Position numbers and translations under genes: made by a program. From the NCBI GenBank assembly GCA_017411435.1, contig JAFQQD010000014.1, positions 32,789 through 96,788 of the forward strand: a DNA stretch of 64,000 nt. Direction: 5' to 3'. The notes beneath the pieces were generated by a model. The model worked only from the letters and a program-made list of their open reading frames with translations, searched no databases and was not told the DNA's origin. Below are positions 17,546 through 26,584 of the stretch, one piece after another (position 1 is the stretch's first letter; every line of letters begins with the position of its first letter). The stretch is from Clostridia bacterium. Lineage in GTDB: Bacteria > Bacillota > Clostridia > UMGS1883.

Positions 17546-18619
17546 ATGGCAAAAAGTCTTGAAGCAATTGATAAGAATTTTAAAGTAGAAAAAAAAATAA
17601 AGCGTGAAGGTGTCAAATTTTACGACATTGAGCAGGAACCTTTTGAAATACACGGTGTATACAAGGAAAATGGAAAATTCCGCCGTATGCCTGAAAAGGT
17701 CGCAATCAGCACAAAAAATGACGGCGTAATTGCACTTCATTCAAACACTGCAGGCGGACGAATTCGTTTCCGTACTGACAGTCCCTATGTTGCAATCAGT
17801 GTAAAACTTTGCGACGCGCTTCGCGATATGGGTAAATTTTCAGTTACAGGTGCACTCGGCCTTGATATGTACGTAAATTACGGCGATGGCGAAGGAGATG
17901 TGTATCAGCACACTTTTGTTGCTCCTCCGGATCTTGAAAACGGCTATGAATCATTAAAAGGCGAATTCAAGGATGATAATATGCGCGATATAACAGTAAA
18001 CTTTCCTCTTTACAGTGGGGTTGAAAAGCTTTATATCGGCCTTGACGAAAACGCAAATCTTGAAAAAGCCGCTCCCTATATTGATAAGAAGCCTATCGTA
18101 TATTACGGCTCTTCTATCACACAGGGAGGATGCGCGTCGCGTGCAGGAAACAGTTATCAGGGCTTTATTTCAAGAAGATTTAATTGCGACTACATAAATC
18201 TGGGATTTTCGGGTAGCGCAAGGGCGGAAGATGAAATGGCGGAATATATCTCAAATCTTGATATGTCAATTTTCGTTTTTGACTATGAGCATAATGCACC
18301 TACTATTGAATATCTCAGAGAAACTCATCAGAAGATGTTTAATAAAGTAAGAGCAAAGCACCCAGCTCTCCCCATAATCATAATGACATCTCCGCGCTAT
18401 ATTCAGCCTCCCCAGAGAGAAATATGGTGCGATGTCGTAAAGGAAACCTACGAAAAAGCCGTTGCTGCAGGTGACAAGAATGTTTACTTCCTTGACGGTA
18501 AAGATTTGATGGCACTGTGCAAAAACGAAGGCACGATTGACAAAACTCATCCCAATGACCTTGGCTTCTTTGCAATAGCATCTGCAGTAGGTGACATTAT
18601 TGAAAAAATCTGGAAGTGA
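17546..18619 (+). CDS. SGNH/GDSL-family hydrolase
   Basis: The 357-residue protein has an N-terminal beta-sandwich with a GxDLY-like motif (GLDMY, 105-109) and a C-terminal SGNH esterase domain. The nucleophile block is GSSIT (188-192), Ser190 in the usual position, and the catalytic Asp-His pair is in DKTHPNDLGF near residue 332. No signal peptide is evident, so it probably acts in the cytosol, perhaps deacylating a carbohydrate. It follows the MATE gene by 14 bases, closing a four-gene string from 14412. Confidence 0.88.
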   Translation: MAKSLEAIDKNFKVEKKIKREGVKFYDIEQEPFEIHGVYKENGKFRRMPEKVAISTKNDGVIALHSNTAGGRIRFRTDSPYVAISVKLCDALRDMGKFSVTGALGLDMYVNYGDGEGDVYQHTFVAPPDLENGYESLKGEFKDDNMRDITVNFPLYSGVEKLYIGLDENANLEKAAPYIDKKPIVYYGSSITQGGCASRAGNSYQGFISRRFNCDYINLGFSGSARAEDEMAEYISNLDMSIFVFDYEHNAPTIEYLRETHQKMFNKVRAKHPALPIIIMTSPRYIQPPQREIWCDVVKETYEKAVAAGDKNVYFLDGKDLMALCKNEGTIDKTHPNDLGFFAIASAVGDIIEKIWK

Positions 18620-18736
18620 TGATGGAGCAATTATCACAACTGTTTTCTACACAATGGAAAAACGGACAGAAAAGCAAGTTTTGAAGGCTTCTAGCTGTAT
18701 CATAGGTTTATTATAGTAAAAAGAGGAGATTCTATT

Positions 18737-21313
18737 ATGAAAAAGAAAATCTCATTATTGATTTGTTTAGTGATGATTATGCAGCTTTTTTCAGCAGGGT
18801 TTGCAAGTGCTGCAAAAATAGGAACAAAGACCATCACTTCAAAAGGCGCATGCGTAATGGACTTTGAAACCGGAGAGGTTTATTACGAGTTTAACGGAAA
18901 TAAGGCGCGCGTTCCTGCAAGTATGACTAAAATCATGAATGTTTACTTGATTTATGAGGCACTTGAAAATGGTCTTATAACACTTGACACAGTAGTCCCC
19001 ATTAGTAAAAATGTTTATGAAAAATCCCGAAATTCTGTTTATCAGAGTGTGTTACCGCTTTACTATAATAAGACATATACAGTCGACCAGATGCTTGATG
19101 TCATCGTGGTATATTCAGCAAGTGGTGCTGCTGTCGCAATGGCAGAACTTCTCGGTGGCGGAAGCGAGGCGGAATTCGTAAAGAAAATGAATGCAAAAGC
19201 AACCGAGCTTGGCGTGGACGCATACTATAAGGACAGTTGCGGTATTGCAACGAACGAAATCACACCTATCGGTATGGCTAAACTTGCAAGACAGATAATA
19301 AAGGATTACCCCGATATTCTCAAAAGAAGCAGCCAGAAATCAGTAAAATTCCACGGAAATACATACAAGACTACAAATCATCTCCTTGACACATACTATT
19401 ATGAAGGTGCAGACGGACTCAAGACAGGAACAACTTCTCAGGCAGGTTACTGTTTCTGTGGTACCGCGGTAAGAAACGGCAGAAGAATGATTTCTGTAAC
19501 TATGTCTTCGGCAAGTACCGGACAGAGGTTTGTAGACACTGCAACGCTTCTTGATTATGGATTTGAACAGGCAGAAAAGAGGGCGGCAGCACAACCTTCA
19601 ATTGATGAAATACTGGAAAAAAACAACAGTATCTACTATACTGATATAAGAACTTTCATTAACGAAAATGAAGTTCCTACATTCCTGTATGACGGTGTAA
19701 AAACTCATCCTGTAATTATTGCGGAAGATCTCGCAAGGTACGGATTTGATGTAACCTATGATGAGAAGGCAAAGATGCTGCTTATCAAACACAACCCAAA
19801 TAAGAAACCTCATCCGATAGATATGAGTTACTACCGTGGCAAAAACGGAGAAAAAGCATATTCAATCATTCCCGAGCGTTTAGATGTTGTAGTATCTGCA
19901 GGTGAACTTGACTATTTCCTTACAGATGTTTACAATGTAAACGGATATATTTGCATATCTGTTGATGAACTTAAAAAAATGTATAATTTCGAGTGGAAAG
20001 ACAGCGAAAGAGCATCATATATCTCTCCGGGTCAAAACAGTGCATCGTCACAAATTACAGTTTCAGGTGAAGCGCGTGCAATTCTTCCCAATGGAGAGGA
20101 GCTTACATCAGGCAGCGCATATATAATGGACTTTGAATCCGGGAAAGAGCTTTACAGTTTCAATGCGGATACTCAGAAAGCCGTTGCATCAATTGCAAAA
20201 ATGATGTCAATATATGTAATTCTCGATGCTGTTAAAAACGGCGAAATAGCACTTGATACAGTTGTTCCTATAAGTGAAAATGTTTATAATCTCTCTCGCG
20301 TGGAAGATTATAAAATGATGGTTAATCTCGAATACGATGAAGTATATACCGTTGATGAAATGATAGATATGATTATCATTGATTCTGCAGCGGCTTGTGT
20401 TACTGCAGTGGCAGAACTTATTTCTGGCAGTGAAGAAGAATTCGTAAAGAGAATGAATAAAAAAGCAGAGGAAATAGGAATCGGTTCAGTATTTTATAAT
20501 GGCACAGGCGTTTGCCTTAACCCTGCAGTTGACAAGGAAAATCTCATGAGTGCACGAGAAGTTGCAATCATGACAAAGAAAATGATTGAAGATTATCCCG
20601 ATGTTCTTGAAAGAACAAAGGAAGCTTCAGTAGTATTCCACGGCAAGACATATTACAACCTTAATAAGATGTTTACAGACTACTACTACGAAGGTGCAGA
20701 CGGCTTCAAAAATGGTATGACACCCGCATCAGGATACTGTATGTGCGGTACTGCAATCCGCGATGGAAAACGCGTAATAACTGTAACTCTTCCTTCAAAT
20801 TCAAACGAAGCACGCTTCACAGATACTGCAAAGATGTTTGATTACGGATTCACCGTATTGGGCGTAGAGATAACAAACGATAAAAATGAAAATCCCAATG
20901 AGCCTGTATATAAGGACGGCGAGGATGTAAAAATAAACATAGACGGAAATTATGAAATGAACTTTGCCGTTCAAAAACCTGTAATTATAGATGGCAGAGC
21001 GATGATTCCCGTTCGTGAGCTTCTTGAAACTCTTGAAAAGAAAGTGGATTGGAACGATGAAACAAAACAGGCAATAATAAGCGATGAGGCAACAACAGTT
21101 AAGCTTTCCGCAGGAAATAATATTATGATTAAGGAAGTAAAAAATCCCTTAAGCGGGGAAGTTACTTTTGAAAATGTAAAACTCGAAGTGGCACCTGTTA
21201 TTGTAAATGGAAGAATCCTTCTTCCCATTCGCGCTGTAGTTGAGGCTTTTGGAATGGCAGTAATCTGGGAAGAAGATACAAGAACAATCCTTATAATCGC
21301 CGGCGTTTGCTAA
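18737..21313 (+). CDS. Tandem D,D-carboxypeptidase-like protein with copper-amine-oxidase-N domain
   Basis: The 858-residue secreted protein has a signal peptide (1-26) and two peptidase S11 (penicillin-binding, DacA-like) domains, about 30-285 and 445-705, then a copper-amine-oxidase-N-type beta domain (about 735-858). Domain 1 has SMTK (Ser62, Lys65) and KTG (229-231), but the SxN motif reads SAS (127-129). Domain 2 has SIAK (485-488), SAA (550-552) and KNG (658-660). Both lack the SxN asparagine and domain 2 also lacks KTG. S11 enzymes trim the terminal D-Ala of peptidoglycan; here one or both copies may only bind. AGAGGAG precedes ATG 18737. Confidence 0.88.
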   Translation: MKKKISLLICLVMIMQLFSAGFASAAKIGTKTITSKGACVMDFETGEVYYEFNGNKARVPASMTKIMNVYLIYEALENGLITLDTVVPISKNVYEKSRNSVYQSVLPLYYNKTYTVDQMLDVIVVYSASGAAVAMAELLGGGSEAEFVKKMNAKATELGVDAYYKDSCGIATNEITPIGMAKLARQIIKDYPDILKRSSQKSVKFHGNTYKTTNHLLDTYYYEGADGLKTGTTSQAGYCFCGTAVRNGRRMISVTMSSASTGQRFVDTATLLDYGFEQAEKRAAAQPSIDEILEKNNSIYYTDIRTFINENEVPTFLYDGVKTHPVIIAEDLARYGFDVTYDEKAKMLLIKHNPNKKPHPIDMSYYRGKNGEKAYSIIPERLDVVVSAGELDYFLTDVYNVNGYICISVDELKKMYNFEWKDSERASYISPGQNSASSQITVSGEARAILPNGEELTSGSAYIMDFESGKELYSFNADTQKAVASIAKMMSIYVILDAVKNGEIALDTVVPISENVYNLSRVEDYKMMVNLEYDEVYTVDEMIDMIIIDSAAACVTAVAELISGSEEEFVKRMNKKAEEIGIGSVFYNGTGVCLNPAVDKENLMSAREVAIMTKKMIEDYPDVLERTKEASVVFHGKTYYNLNKMFTDYYYEGADGFKNGMTPASGYCMCGTAIRDGKRVITVTLPSNSNEARFTDTAKMFDYGFTVLGVEITNDKNENPNEPVYKDGEDVKINIDGNYEMNFAVQKPVIIDGRAMIPVRELLETLEKKVDWNDETKQAIISDEATTVKLSAGNNIMIKEVKNPLSGEVTFENVKLEVAPVIVNGRILLPIRAVVEAFGMAVIWEEDTRTILIIAGVC

Positions 21314-21420
21314 TTGATAGAAAAATCCGGAAATAATGATGTGCAATACATATTTATCACTGAGAAGTGCACAATAGCTTTGAGAGAAAAACTCTCGAAT
21401 TAAAAAAAGGAGCGATAAAT

Positions 21421-21537
21421 ATGTCAGAACAGAACAAGAAAAATCAGGAGCAGAAGAATCAGAACCAGAACCAGAATCAGAAGGAAAATAAAAACGAAAA
21501 AAAGAATTCTGAAAACAACAACATTCGTTTTAACTAA
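21421..21537 (+). CDS. 38-residue Asn/Gln/Lys-rich small protein
   Basis: A complete small reading frame (MSEQNKKNQEQKNQ to NNNIRFN) made almost only of N, Q, K, E and S, strongly hydrophilic and probably unstructured. Support for its being real: AAAGGAG six to seven bases before ATG 21421, and a perfect terminator that begins just after its stop codon. No family is recognised. The 347-base gap between the carboxypeptidase and phosphoglucomutase genes holds only this gene, its terminator and the next promoter, plus a small GAGAG-AAAAA-CTCTC hairpin upstream. Confidence 0.65.
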   Translation: MSEQNKKNQEQKNQNQNQNQKENKNEKKNSENNNIRFN

Positions 21538-21538
21538 C

Positions 21539-21572
21539 AAAAAACGCTGTGGCAATTGCCACAGCGTTTTTT
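21539..21572 (+). terminator. Terminator of the small-protein gene
   Basis: Perfect stem AAACGCTGTGGC / GCCACAGCGTTT around AATT, extended by A's and followed by six T's. It starts two bases after the small gene's stop codon. Confidence 0.88.
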
Positions 21573-21599
21573 CTTAAGTATCTTGCTTTTTGATTCTTT

Positions 21600-21627
21600 T
21601 TGAGGTAAAATAATAGTAATATATAAT
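21600..21627 (+). promoter_or_regulatory. Promoter for phosphoglucomutase
   Basis: TTGAGG (21600-21605), 16-bp spacer, TATAAT (21622-21627), then GAGGTG before ATG 21661. Confidence 0.6.
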
Positions 21628-21660
21628 GGTACATTAAAAATATTTTATCAGAGGTGTATT

Positions 21661-23304
21661 ATGAGTTACAGAAAAGAATATGAAAAATGGCTCGCATCAG
21701 ACAAGGTAACAGACGAAATAAAGGCAGAGCTCCGCGCCCTTGACGAAAAAGAAATCGAAGACAGATTTTACAAGGAACTTGAATTCGGTACAGCAGGACT
21801 TCGCGGAATTATGGGTGCAGGTATAAACCGTATGAATGACTATACGGTAAGACGCGTTACTCAGGGACTTGCTTTTGAAATCCTTGAATCAGGCGTGGAA
21901 AACGAGGGTGTTGTTATCGGGTACGATTCCAGAAACAACTCGGCTTCATTCGCTCTTGAATGTGCAAAGGTGCTTTGTGCCAACGGTATCAAGACATATC
22001 TTTTTGATTCTCTTCGCCCTACTCCTGAACTTTCATTTGCACTTCGCCACCTTCGTTGTGCGCGCGGTATAGTAATTACTGCAAGCCACAATCCCAAGGA
22101 ATATAATGGTTATAAGGTTTACGGAGAAGACGGCGGTCAGCTTCCTCCCGAGGTTGCAGATATAATCGTAGGATATATTGAAAAAACGGATATTTTCGAA
22201 GATATAAAAATGACACAGACTCCCGATTACATATCTATCGGGGAGGATTTAGACCGTGCATATATTGATGCCGTTAAAGAGCAGTCGCTCGGCATCAAAA
22301 TCCCCGAAGATTTCAAGGTTGTCTACACACCGCTTCACGGTAGCGGTAATAAACTTGTGCGCCGTGTTCTTGACGAAATTGGTGTAAAAAATGTTTTTGT
22401 TGTTCCCGAACAGGAAAAACCCGATGGAAATTTCCCCACCGTGAAGAGCCCCAATCCCGAAAATGCTGAGGCATTTACTCTTGCTATAGAGTACGCCAAA
22501 GAGCAAAATGCAGACATTATCTTCGGAACAGACCCTGACAGTGACAGAATCGGTGTTGTCGTAAGAAAAGCTGACGGAACTTTTGCAGTTCTCACGGGAA
22601 ATCAGACAGGCGCGCTTCTTTGCGAATTTATTTTAAGAACAAAAAAGGCAGACGGAACACTTCCCAAAGAGGGTGCAGTTATAAAGACAATTGTTACAAC
22701 GGAAATGATTCGTGCTATTGCCGACAGCTTTTCTATGGAAACAATTGATGTGCTTACGGGATTCAAATTTATCGGCGAGAAGATAAAAGAATTTGAGGCA
22801 GAGGGTAAGTTTGACAAATATCTCTTCGGCCTTGAAGAAAGCTATGGGTACCTCAAGGGTAGCTACGCGCGTGATAAGGATGCAGTCGTTGCATCTATGC
22901 TCGTTGCTCAGCTTGCCGCTGATCTTAAGCTTCAGGGCAAGACTCTTTATGACGGACTTATTGAGCTTTATGAAAAGTATGGATACTTCCTCGAATCCCT
23001 TGAAACAAAAACTCTCACCGGTATTGAGGGCGTAGAACAGATTAAAGCAATTATGAAAAAATTCAGGGAAGAGAAGCTTCCTCTCGATATCGAAAAGATG
23101 CTTGACTACAGTAAAGGTGTAGACGGACTTCCCAAGAGTGATGTCCTTAAATATTTCCTCGCGGACGGAAGCTGGTTTGCAGTTCGCCCCTCAGGTACCG
23201 AGCCTAAGATTAAGTTCTACTTCGGTGTGTGCGGGAAAACTCAGGCGGAAGCCCAGGCAAAAATGGATTCTTTCAAGAAAAATGTAATGTCATTTGCCGG
23301 CTAA
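21661..23304 (+). CDS. Phosphoglucomutase/phosphomannomutase
   Basis: The 547-residue protein has all four marks of the alpha-D-phosphohexomutase family: the phosphoserine loop TASHNPKEYNGYK, the metal loop DPDSDRIG, the sugar-binding loop GLEESYGYL, and the phosphate-binding loop RPSGTEPKIKFY near the C terminus. It interconverts glucose-1- and glucose-6-phosphate (or the mannose forms), feeding glycolysis and cell-wall sugar synthesis. Length matches the PgcA-type subgroup of Bacillota. It is followed after 15 bases by an SLH-transglutaminase gene. Confidence 0.94.
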   Translation: MSYRKEYEKWLASDKVTDEIKAELRALDEKEIEDRFYKELEFGTAGLRGIMGAGINRMNDYTVRRVTQGLAFEILESGVENEGVVIGYDSRNNSASFALECAKVLCANGIKTYLFDSLRPTPELSFALRHLRCARGIVITASHNPKEYNGYKVYGEDGGQLPPEVADIIVGYIEKTDIFEDIKMTQTPDYISIGEDLDRAYIDAVKEQSLGIKIPEDFKVVYTPLHGSGNKLVRRVLDEIGVKNVFVVPEQEKPDGNFPTVKSPNPENAEAFTLAIEYAKEQNADIIFGTDPDSDRIGVVVRKADGTFAVLTGNQTGALLCEFILRTKKADGTLPKEGAVIKTIVTTEMIRAIADSFSMETIDVLTGFKFIGEKIKEFEAEGKFDKYLFGLEESYGYLKGSYARDKDAVVASMLVAQLAADLKLQGKTLYDGLIELYEKYGYFLESLETKTLTGIEGVEQIKAIMKKFREEKLPLDIEKMLDYSKGVDGLPKSDVLKYFLADGSWFAVRPSGTEPKIKFYFGVCGKTQAEAQAKMDSFKKNVMSFAG

Positions 23305-23319
23305 TATGGAGATGAACTA

Positions 23320-25110
23320 ATGAGAAAAATATTTTCAGTATTACTTATCCTTGCGATGTTGATGTCTTGCATACCGGCAGGAGCATACTATTCGTACGGG
23401 AAAGACCTTGACTTTACTGATATGGACTACACCCATTGGGGCTACTACTATATAAAAGACTGCGTGAATAGCGGAATAATGAAGGGCACGAGTGATACTA
23501 CTTTCTCTCCCGATTCCACAATAAGCGTTGCGGAAATTATTACCATTGCAGTAAGGCTTGCAGGAATAAAAACCGTATCTTCAGGAGAAAACTGGTATGA
23601 CGGAGCGGTAAACGCAGCTGTTCATAGCGGCATTATAAAAGAAGGTCAGTTTGACAGCTTTACAAGAGAGGCAAGCCGTGCCGAGGTTGCAGGTATGCTT
23701 GGCGTAGTAAAGCCTGAAAGCTCATACAAAGCCATAAACAATATATATGCAATATATGATGTCAATGAAATGACACCATATTGCGGTGAAATATATAAAC
23801 TCTACCGCGCAGGAATACTGACAGGCAGCGGAAATAGTGCTGCTTTCAAGCCTTATGAAAATATAACCCGTGCAGAGACTGCGGCACTTGTAGCAAGACT
23901 TCTTGACGAAGGTCAGCGCAGAAACTTTACCATTGTTGAAAGCCCTTCTGACTATACGGTTAAGACCACAGACAAGAGGCTCAACATCGGCGGAGTATAC
24001 GGTTACGGAATAGTTGAAATCGGCGGAAAGTATTTTATAATGCCTGAACTTTTCAAGGCTACTCATGGAGAAGTTAACGGCAGAATTTTAACTTTCAACA
24101 AAGAAAGCAAGGATTATTATCTTGACATTAAGAAAGGCTATCCCGATGATGTTGCTTATGCAATTGACTATTCCTTTGCAATGCCGTCAGGACTTGTAAT
24201 GGGAACTGCAGAGCTTGCCCCCGAAATACTTTATTTCAACTACAAAACGGCGTGTTATAACAGCCTTTATACAATTGACGGTAAATTCCATCTGGTAAGC
24301 CTTGAGGCAATAGGCGCATATGAAGAAGGAAACGATTTTGTACTGCCTGTAGAAAGATACGCATCAGTTATACATAAGGAAGTAGATATGGTGGGAAATG
24401 CTCTTGCATCTCTTCAGCGCGCAAATGCAAAGGATACCGCCCGTGCAATACATGACTATATCGTAAACACCATCACTTATGACCCGACAGTTATGGCGTA
24501 TTCAGGAATAACGCAGGCAAAACTTGACGAGGTGCAGTCAGCAAAAGAATCCGCAGAGGCAACATATAATTTTGATAACAATATAACCCTTGCTTCAAAA
24601 TACGGAGTTTGCCATAATTACGCACTTCTTATTAATGAAATGTATTTACGAAGCGGAATTCCCTGCTTTTATGTAGCGGGCGAAACATCAGGCAGCTACG
24701 GACTTGAAGGCCATGCGTGGAATATGGTATATGTAAACGGAGAGTGGCTCTTTGTTGATTCTACTTGGGATGACCCCGTATCAAAAAAGCCCCAGCTCAG
24801 CCATTCTTACTTTTTAGTTGGCGTGGAGACTATGGCAAGAAGCCGTATATGGGACGGCTATCCCATGCCAGAAGAATATGACCCCGAATGGGAAAAAATT
24901 GACCCCAATAATATAACAAGTGCAGATATGTACAGAAAATGCCTTGTAGCACAGATTGCAATGGGTAAAACAAACTTCAGCCTTCGTCCTGTGAAATCGG
25001 GCGCCTACGGCGGAAATATGAGTGCGTATTTGTATTCGGAAAGCTATTTCTGGTCGATGAGCTGTCGCTACAACAGTAAAACAGGCGCATATGATTATGT
25101 GGTTGAGTGA
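23320..25110 (+). CDS. Secreted SLH and transglutaminase-like protein
   Basis: The 596-residue protein has a signal peptide (about 1-22) and three SLH-type repeats (about 30-205), including GIMKGTSDTTFSPDSTISVAE and GILTGSGNSAAFKPYENITR. SLH repeats anchor proteins to secondary wall polymers. The middle is not recognised. A transglutaminase-like cysteine fold covers about 370-510, with Cys in YGVCHNYA, His in GHAWNMV and Asp in FVDSTWDD, the catalytic triad order. It may act as a wall-associated protease or cross-linker. It is translated 15 bases after phosphoglucomutase and overlaps no gene. Confidence 0.85.
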   Translation: MRKIFSVLLILAMLMSCIPAGAYYSYGKDLDFTDMDYTHWGYYYIKDCVNSGIMKGTSDTTFSPDSTISVAEIITIAVRLAGIKTVSSGENWYDGAVNAAVHSGIIKEGQFDSFTREASRAEVAGMLGVVKPESSYKAINNIYAIYDVNEMTPYCGEIYKLYRAGILTGSGNSAAFKPYENITRAETAALVARLLDEGQRRNFTIVESPSDYTVKTTDKRLNIGGVYGYGIVEIGGKYFIMPELFKATHGEVNGRILTFNKESKDYYLDIKKGYPDDVAYAIDYSFAMPSGLVMGTAELAPEILYFNYKTACYNSLYTIDGKFHLVSLEAIGAYEEGNDFVLPVERYASVIHKEVDMVGNALASLQRANAKDTARAIHDYIVNTITYDPTVMAYSGITQAKLDEVQSAKESAEATYNFDNNITLASKYGVCHNYALLINEMYLRSGIPCFYVAGETSGSYGLEGHAWNMVYVNGEWLFVDSTWDDPVSKKPQLSHSYFLVGVETMARSRIWDGYPMPEEYDPEWEKIDPNNITSADMYRKCLVAQIAMGKTNFSLRPVKSGAYGGNMSAYLYSESYFWSMSCRYNSKTGAYDYVVE

Positions 25111-25111
25111 T

Positions 25112-25807
25112 ATGAAGATAATTGCACATATTAAAACCCCCTTTCGTGAAAAATTCGGAATTCCCAGGCAAAGCGGACTTCTGGACACAGAAGGGCAGAT
25201 AATTTTTGAAAAGGAATACCGTGTGCGTGAGGCTTTTCGGGGACTTGAGGACTATTCACATATATGGATCTTGTGGAATTTTTCCGAGCATAATGAAAAC
25301 GAGTGGTCGCCAACTGTACGCCCTCCGCTTCTTGGCGGAAATAAGCGTATGGGCGTATTTGCAACTCGCTCTCCTTTTCGTCCTAATCCGATAGGATTAT
25401 CTTGCGTTAAACTTGAAAAAATAGAATACACAAGGGATTTTGGTCCCGTGCTTCATATAAGTGGAGCCGATTTAATGGATGGCACTCCTATCTATGACAT
25501 CAAGCCGTATCTTGCATACGCTGATTCATTTCCCAATGCGATATGCGGATTTACCAAAAATCTTTCCGAAAGGAAAATTGATGTCAGGGTAGAAACAGAT
25601 TTATCTGATAAAATTCCTCAGAAAACGAAAGAGGAAATTATAAAAGTCCTTTCGCATAACCCGACACCGTCTTATAAGGGCGAAGGAAAAACCTATAAAA
25701 TGAAATACGCAGATTACGATATTTCGTTTGAAATCAGGGAAAGTATTTTATATATAACAGACATAAAAAATAAGCGTGCCGCTTCACCCATTTCGCGTCC
25801 CAACTGA
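25112..25807 (+). CDS. trmO: tRNA (N6-threonylcarbamoyladenosine-37-N6) methyltransferase TrmO
   Basis: The 231-residue protein matches the TsaA/TrmO family: PFREKFGIPRQSGL at the start and the signature RMGVFATRSPFRPNPIGLS in the first half, followed by DLMDGTPIYDIKPYL. The enzyme uses S-adenosylmethionine to methylate t6A37 in some ANN-decoding tRNAs. ATG 25112 lies one base after the stop of the SLH-transglutaminase gene and has little Shine-Dalgarno sequence, so it is probably translationally coupled. A strong terminator follows. Confidence 0.92.
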   Translation: MKIIAHIKTPFREKFGIPRQSGLLDTEGQIIFEKEYRVREAFRGLEDYSHIWILWNFSEHNENEWSPTVRPPLLGGNKRMGVFATRSPFRPNPIGLSCVKLEKIEYTRDFGPVLHISGADLMDGTPIYDIKPYLAYADSFPNAICGFTKNLSERKIDVRVETDLSDKIPQKTKEEIIKVLSHNPTPSYKGEGKTYKMKYADYDISFEIRESILYITDIKNKRAASPISRPN

Positions 25808-25863
25808 GCTTAAAGCCAACATATGTTGCTCGCGATAAAAACACGCAAATTCCTAAACGGTAA

Positions 25864-25893
25864 AAAACGCCTCGAATCACTTCGAGGCGTTTT
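25864..25893. terminator. Terminator of trmO, bidirectional
   Basis: A 13-bp perfect stem AAAACGCCTCGAA / TTCGAGGCGTTTT with loop TCAC. It can end trmO transcription and also that of the convergent DUF4364 gene. Confidence 0.88.
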
Positions 25894-25896
25894 CTC

Positions 25897-26013
25897 TTAT
25901 AACATAGGAAATTGCGCGCGAAAAGTGCGCAATAGGCTTGTTTCAAACAAGCGTACCGACCTGCCCCCAAGAGTGGGGGTCAGGGGGTTGATGCGTTAAG
26001 AACGCTTTTTTAT
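25897..26013 (+). repeat. 117-bp structured intergenic repeat, copy 2
   Basis: Identical to 6162-6278. It begins three bases after the trmO terminator hairpin. Its last bases run into the convergent DUF4364 gene, so that the T-run of its final hairpin supplies the TAA stop (26010-26012). It is not flanked here by the CAG...TGTCGA ends that surround copy 1, so the 117-bp unit is separable from that element. Confidence 0.8.
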
Positions 26014-26555
26014 AAATTTTTTGTAAGCACCGACAAAAACTCGGAATAAAGTGACTGCGGGTCGTTTTTGAATGCGGCACACATTTTTTTTGCCATAAGC
26101 TCATCACTTACGGAAATGGAAACATTGAACATATCAAAGTTCCCTTCGGAAATTCCAAGTGATACCAGATATTCAATATCGTTTACTTTTTTGTAGTCGG
26201 CCTTTACGCTGAGTGCGTTTTTAAGGTCCTTAATCTTTATTTTGATTGCGCGCATAAGCCGTTCACGGACTGTTTTGGGAATCCTGTCGCTGAAGAATCC
26301 CAACGCCTGAGTACCCTTTTCTGTAAGAGAATAGAATCTGTCATTGTTCTCGACATAGTAGGTTACGAGTTCCTCTTCTTCAAGTTCGCCCATCTGATGT
26401 TGTAAATCAAAGTAGTTTACAAACGGTTCAAGCGAAAGAGTGTCCACGATGAAGGAATTGGGAACAGGCATTTTGAAGTTGTCAATAATAAACAGAGCGA
26501 TTAGCTTTACATCTACTTTTTCGTCAAAGCTGTAATCCAAAGAAAACCCTCCCAA
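26010..26555 (-). CDS. DUF4364 family protein
   Basis: The 181-residue protein resembles DUF4364, a Clostridia family with a winged-helix N-terminal half (about residues 10-85) and an alpha/beta C-terminal part. The helix-turn-helix-like segment suggests DNA binding, but no target is known. Its C terminus meets the 117-bp repeat, which provides the stop codon. It lies 29 bases after an ECF-S-like gene on the same strand, so the two are probably co-transcribed. Confidence 0.75.
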   Translation of the reverse strand: MGGFSLDYSFDEKVDVKLIALFIIDNFKMPVPNSFIVDTLSLEPFVNYFDLQHQMGELEEEELVTYYVENNDRFYSLTEKGTQALGFFSDRIPKTVRERLMRAIKIKIKDLKNALSVKADYKKVNDIEYLVSLGISEGNFDMFNVSISVSDELMAKKMCAAFKNDPQSLYSEFLSVLTKNL

Positions 26556-26584
26556 TGACTTTCTATCTTCAAAGACGCAAAGAT

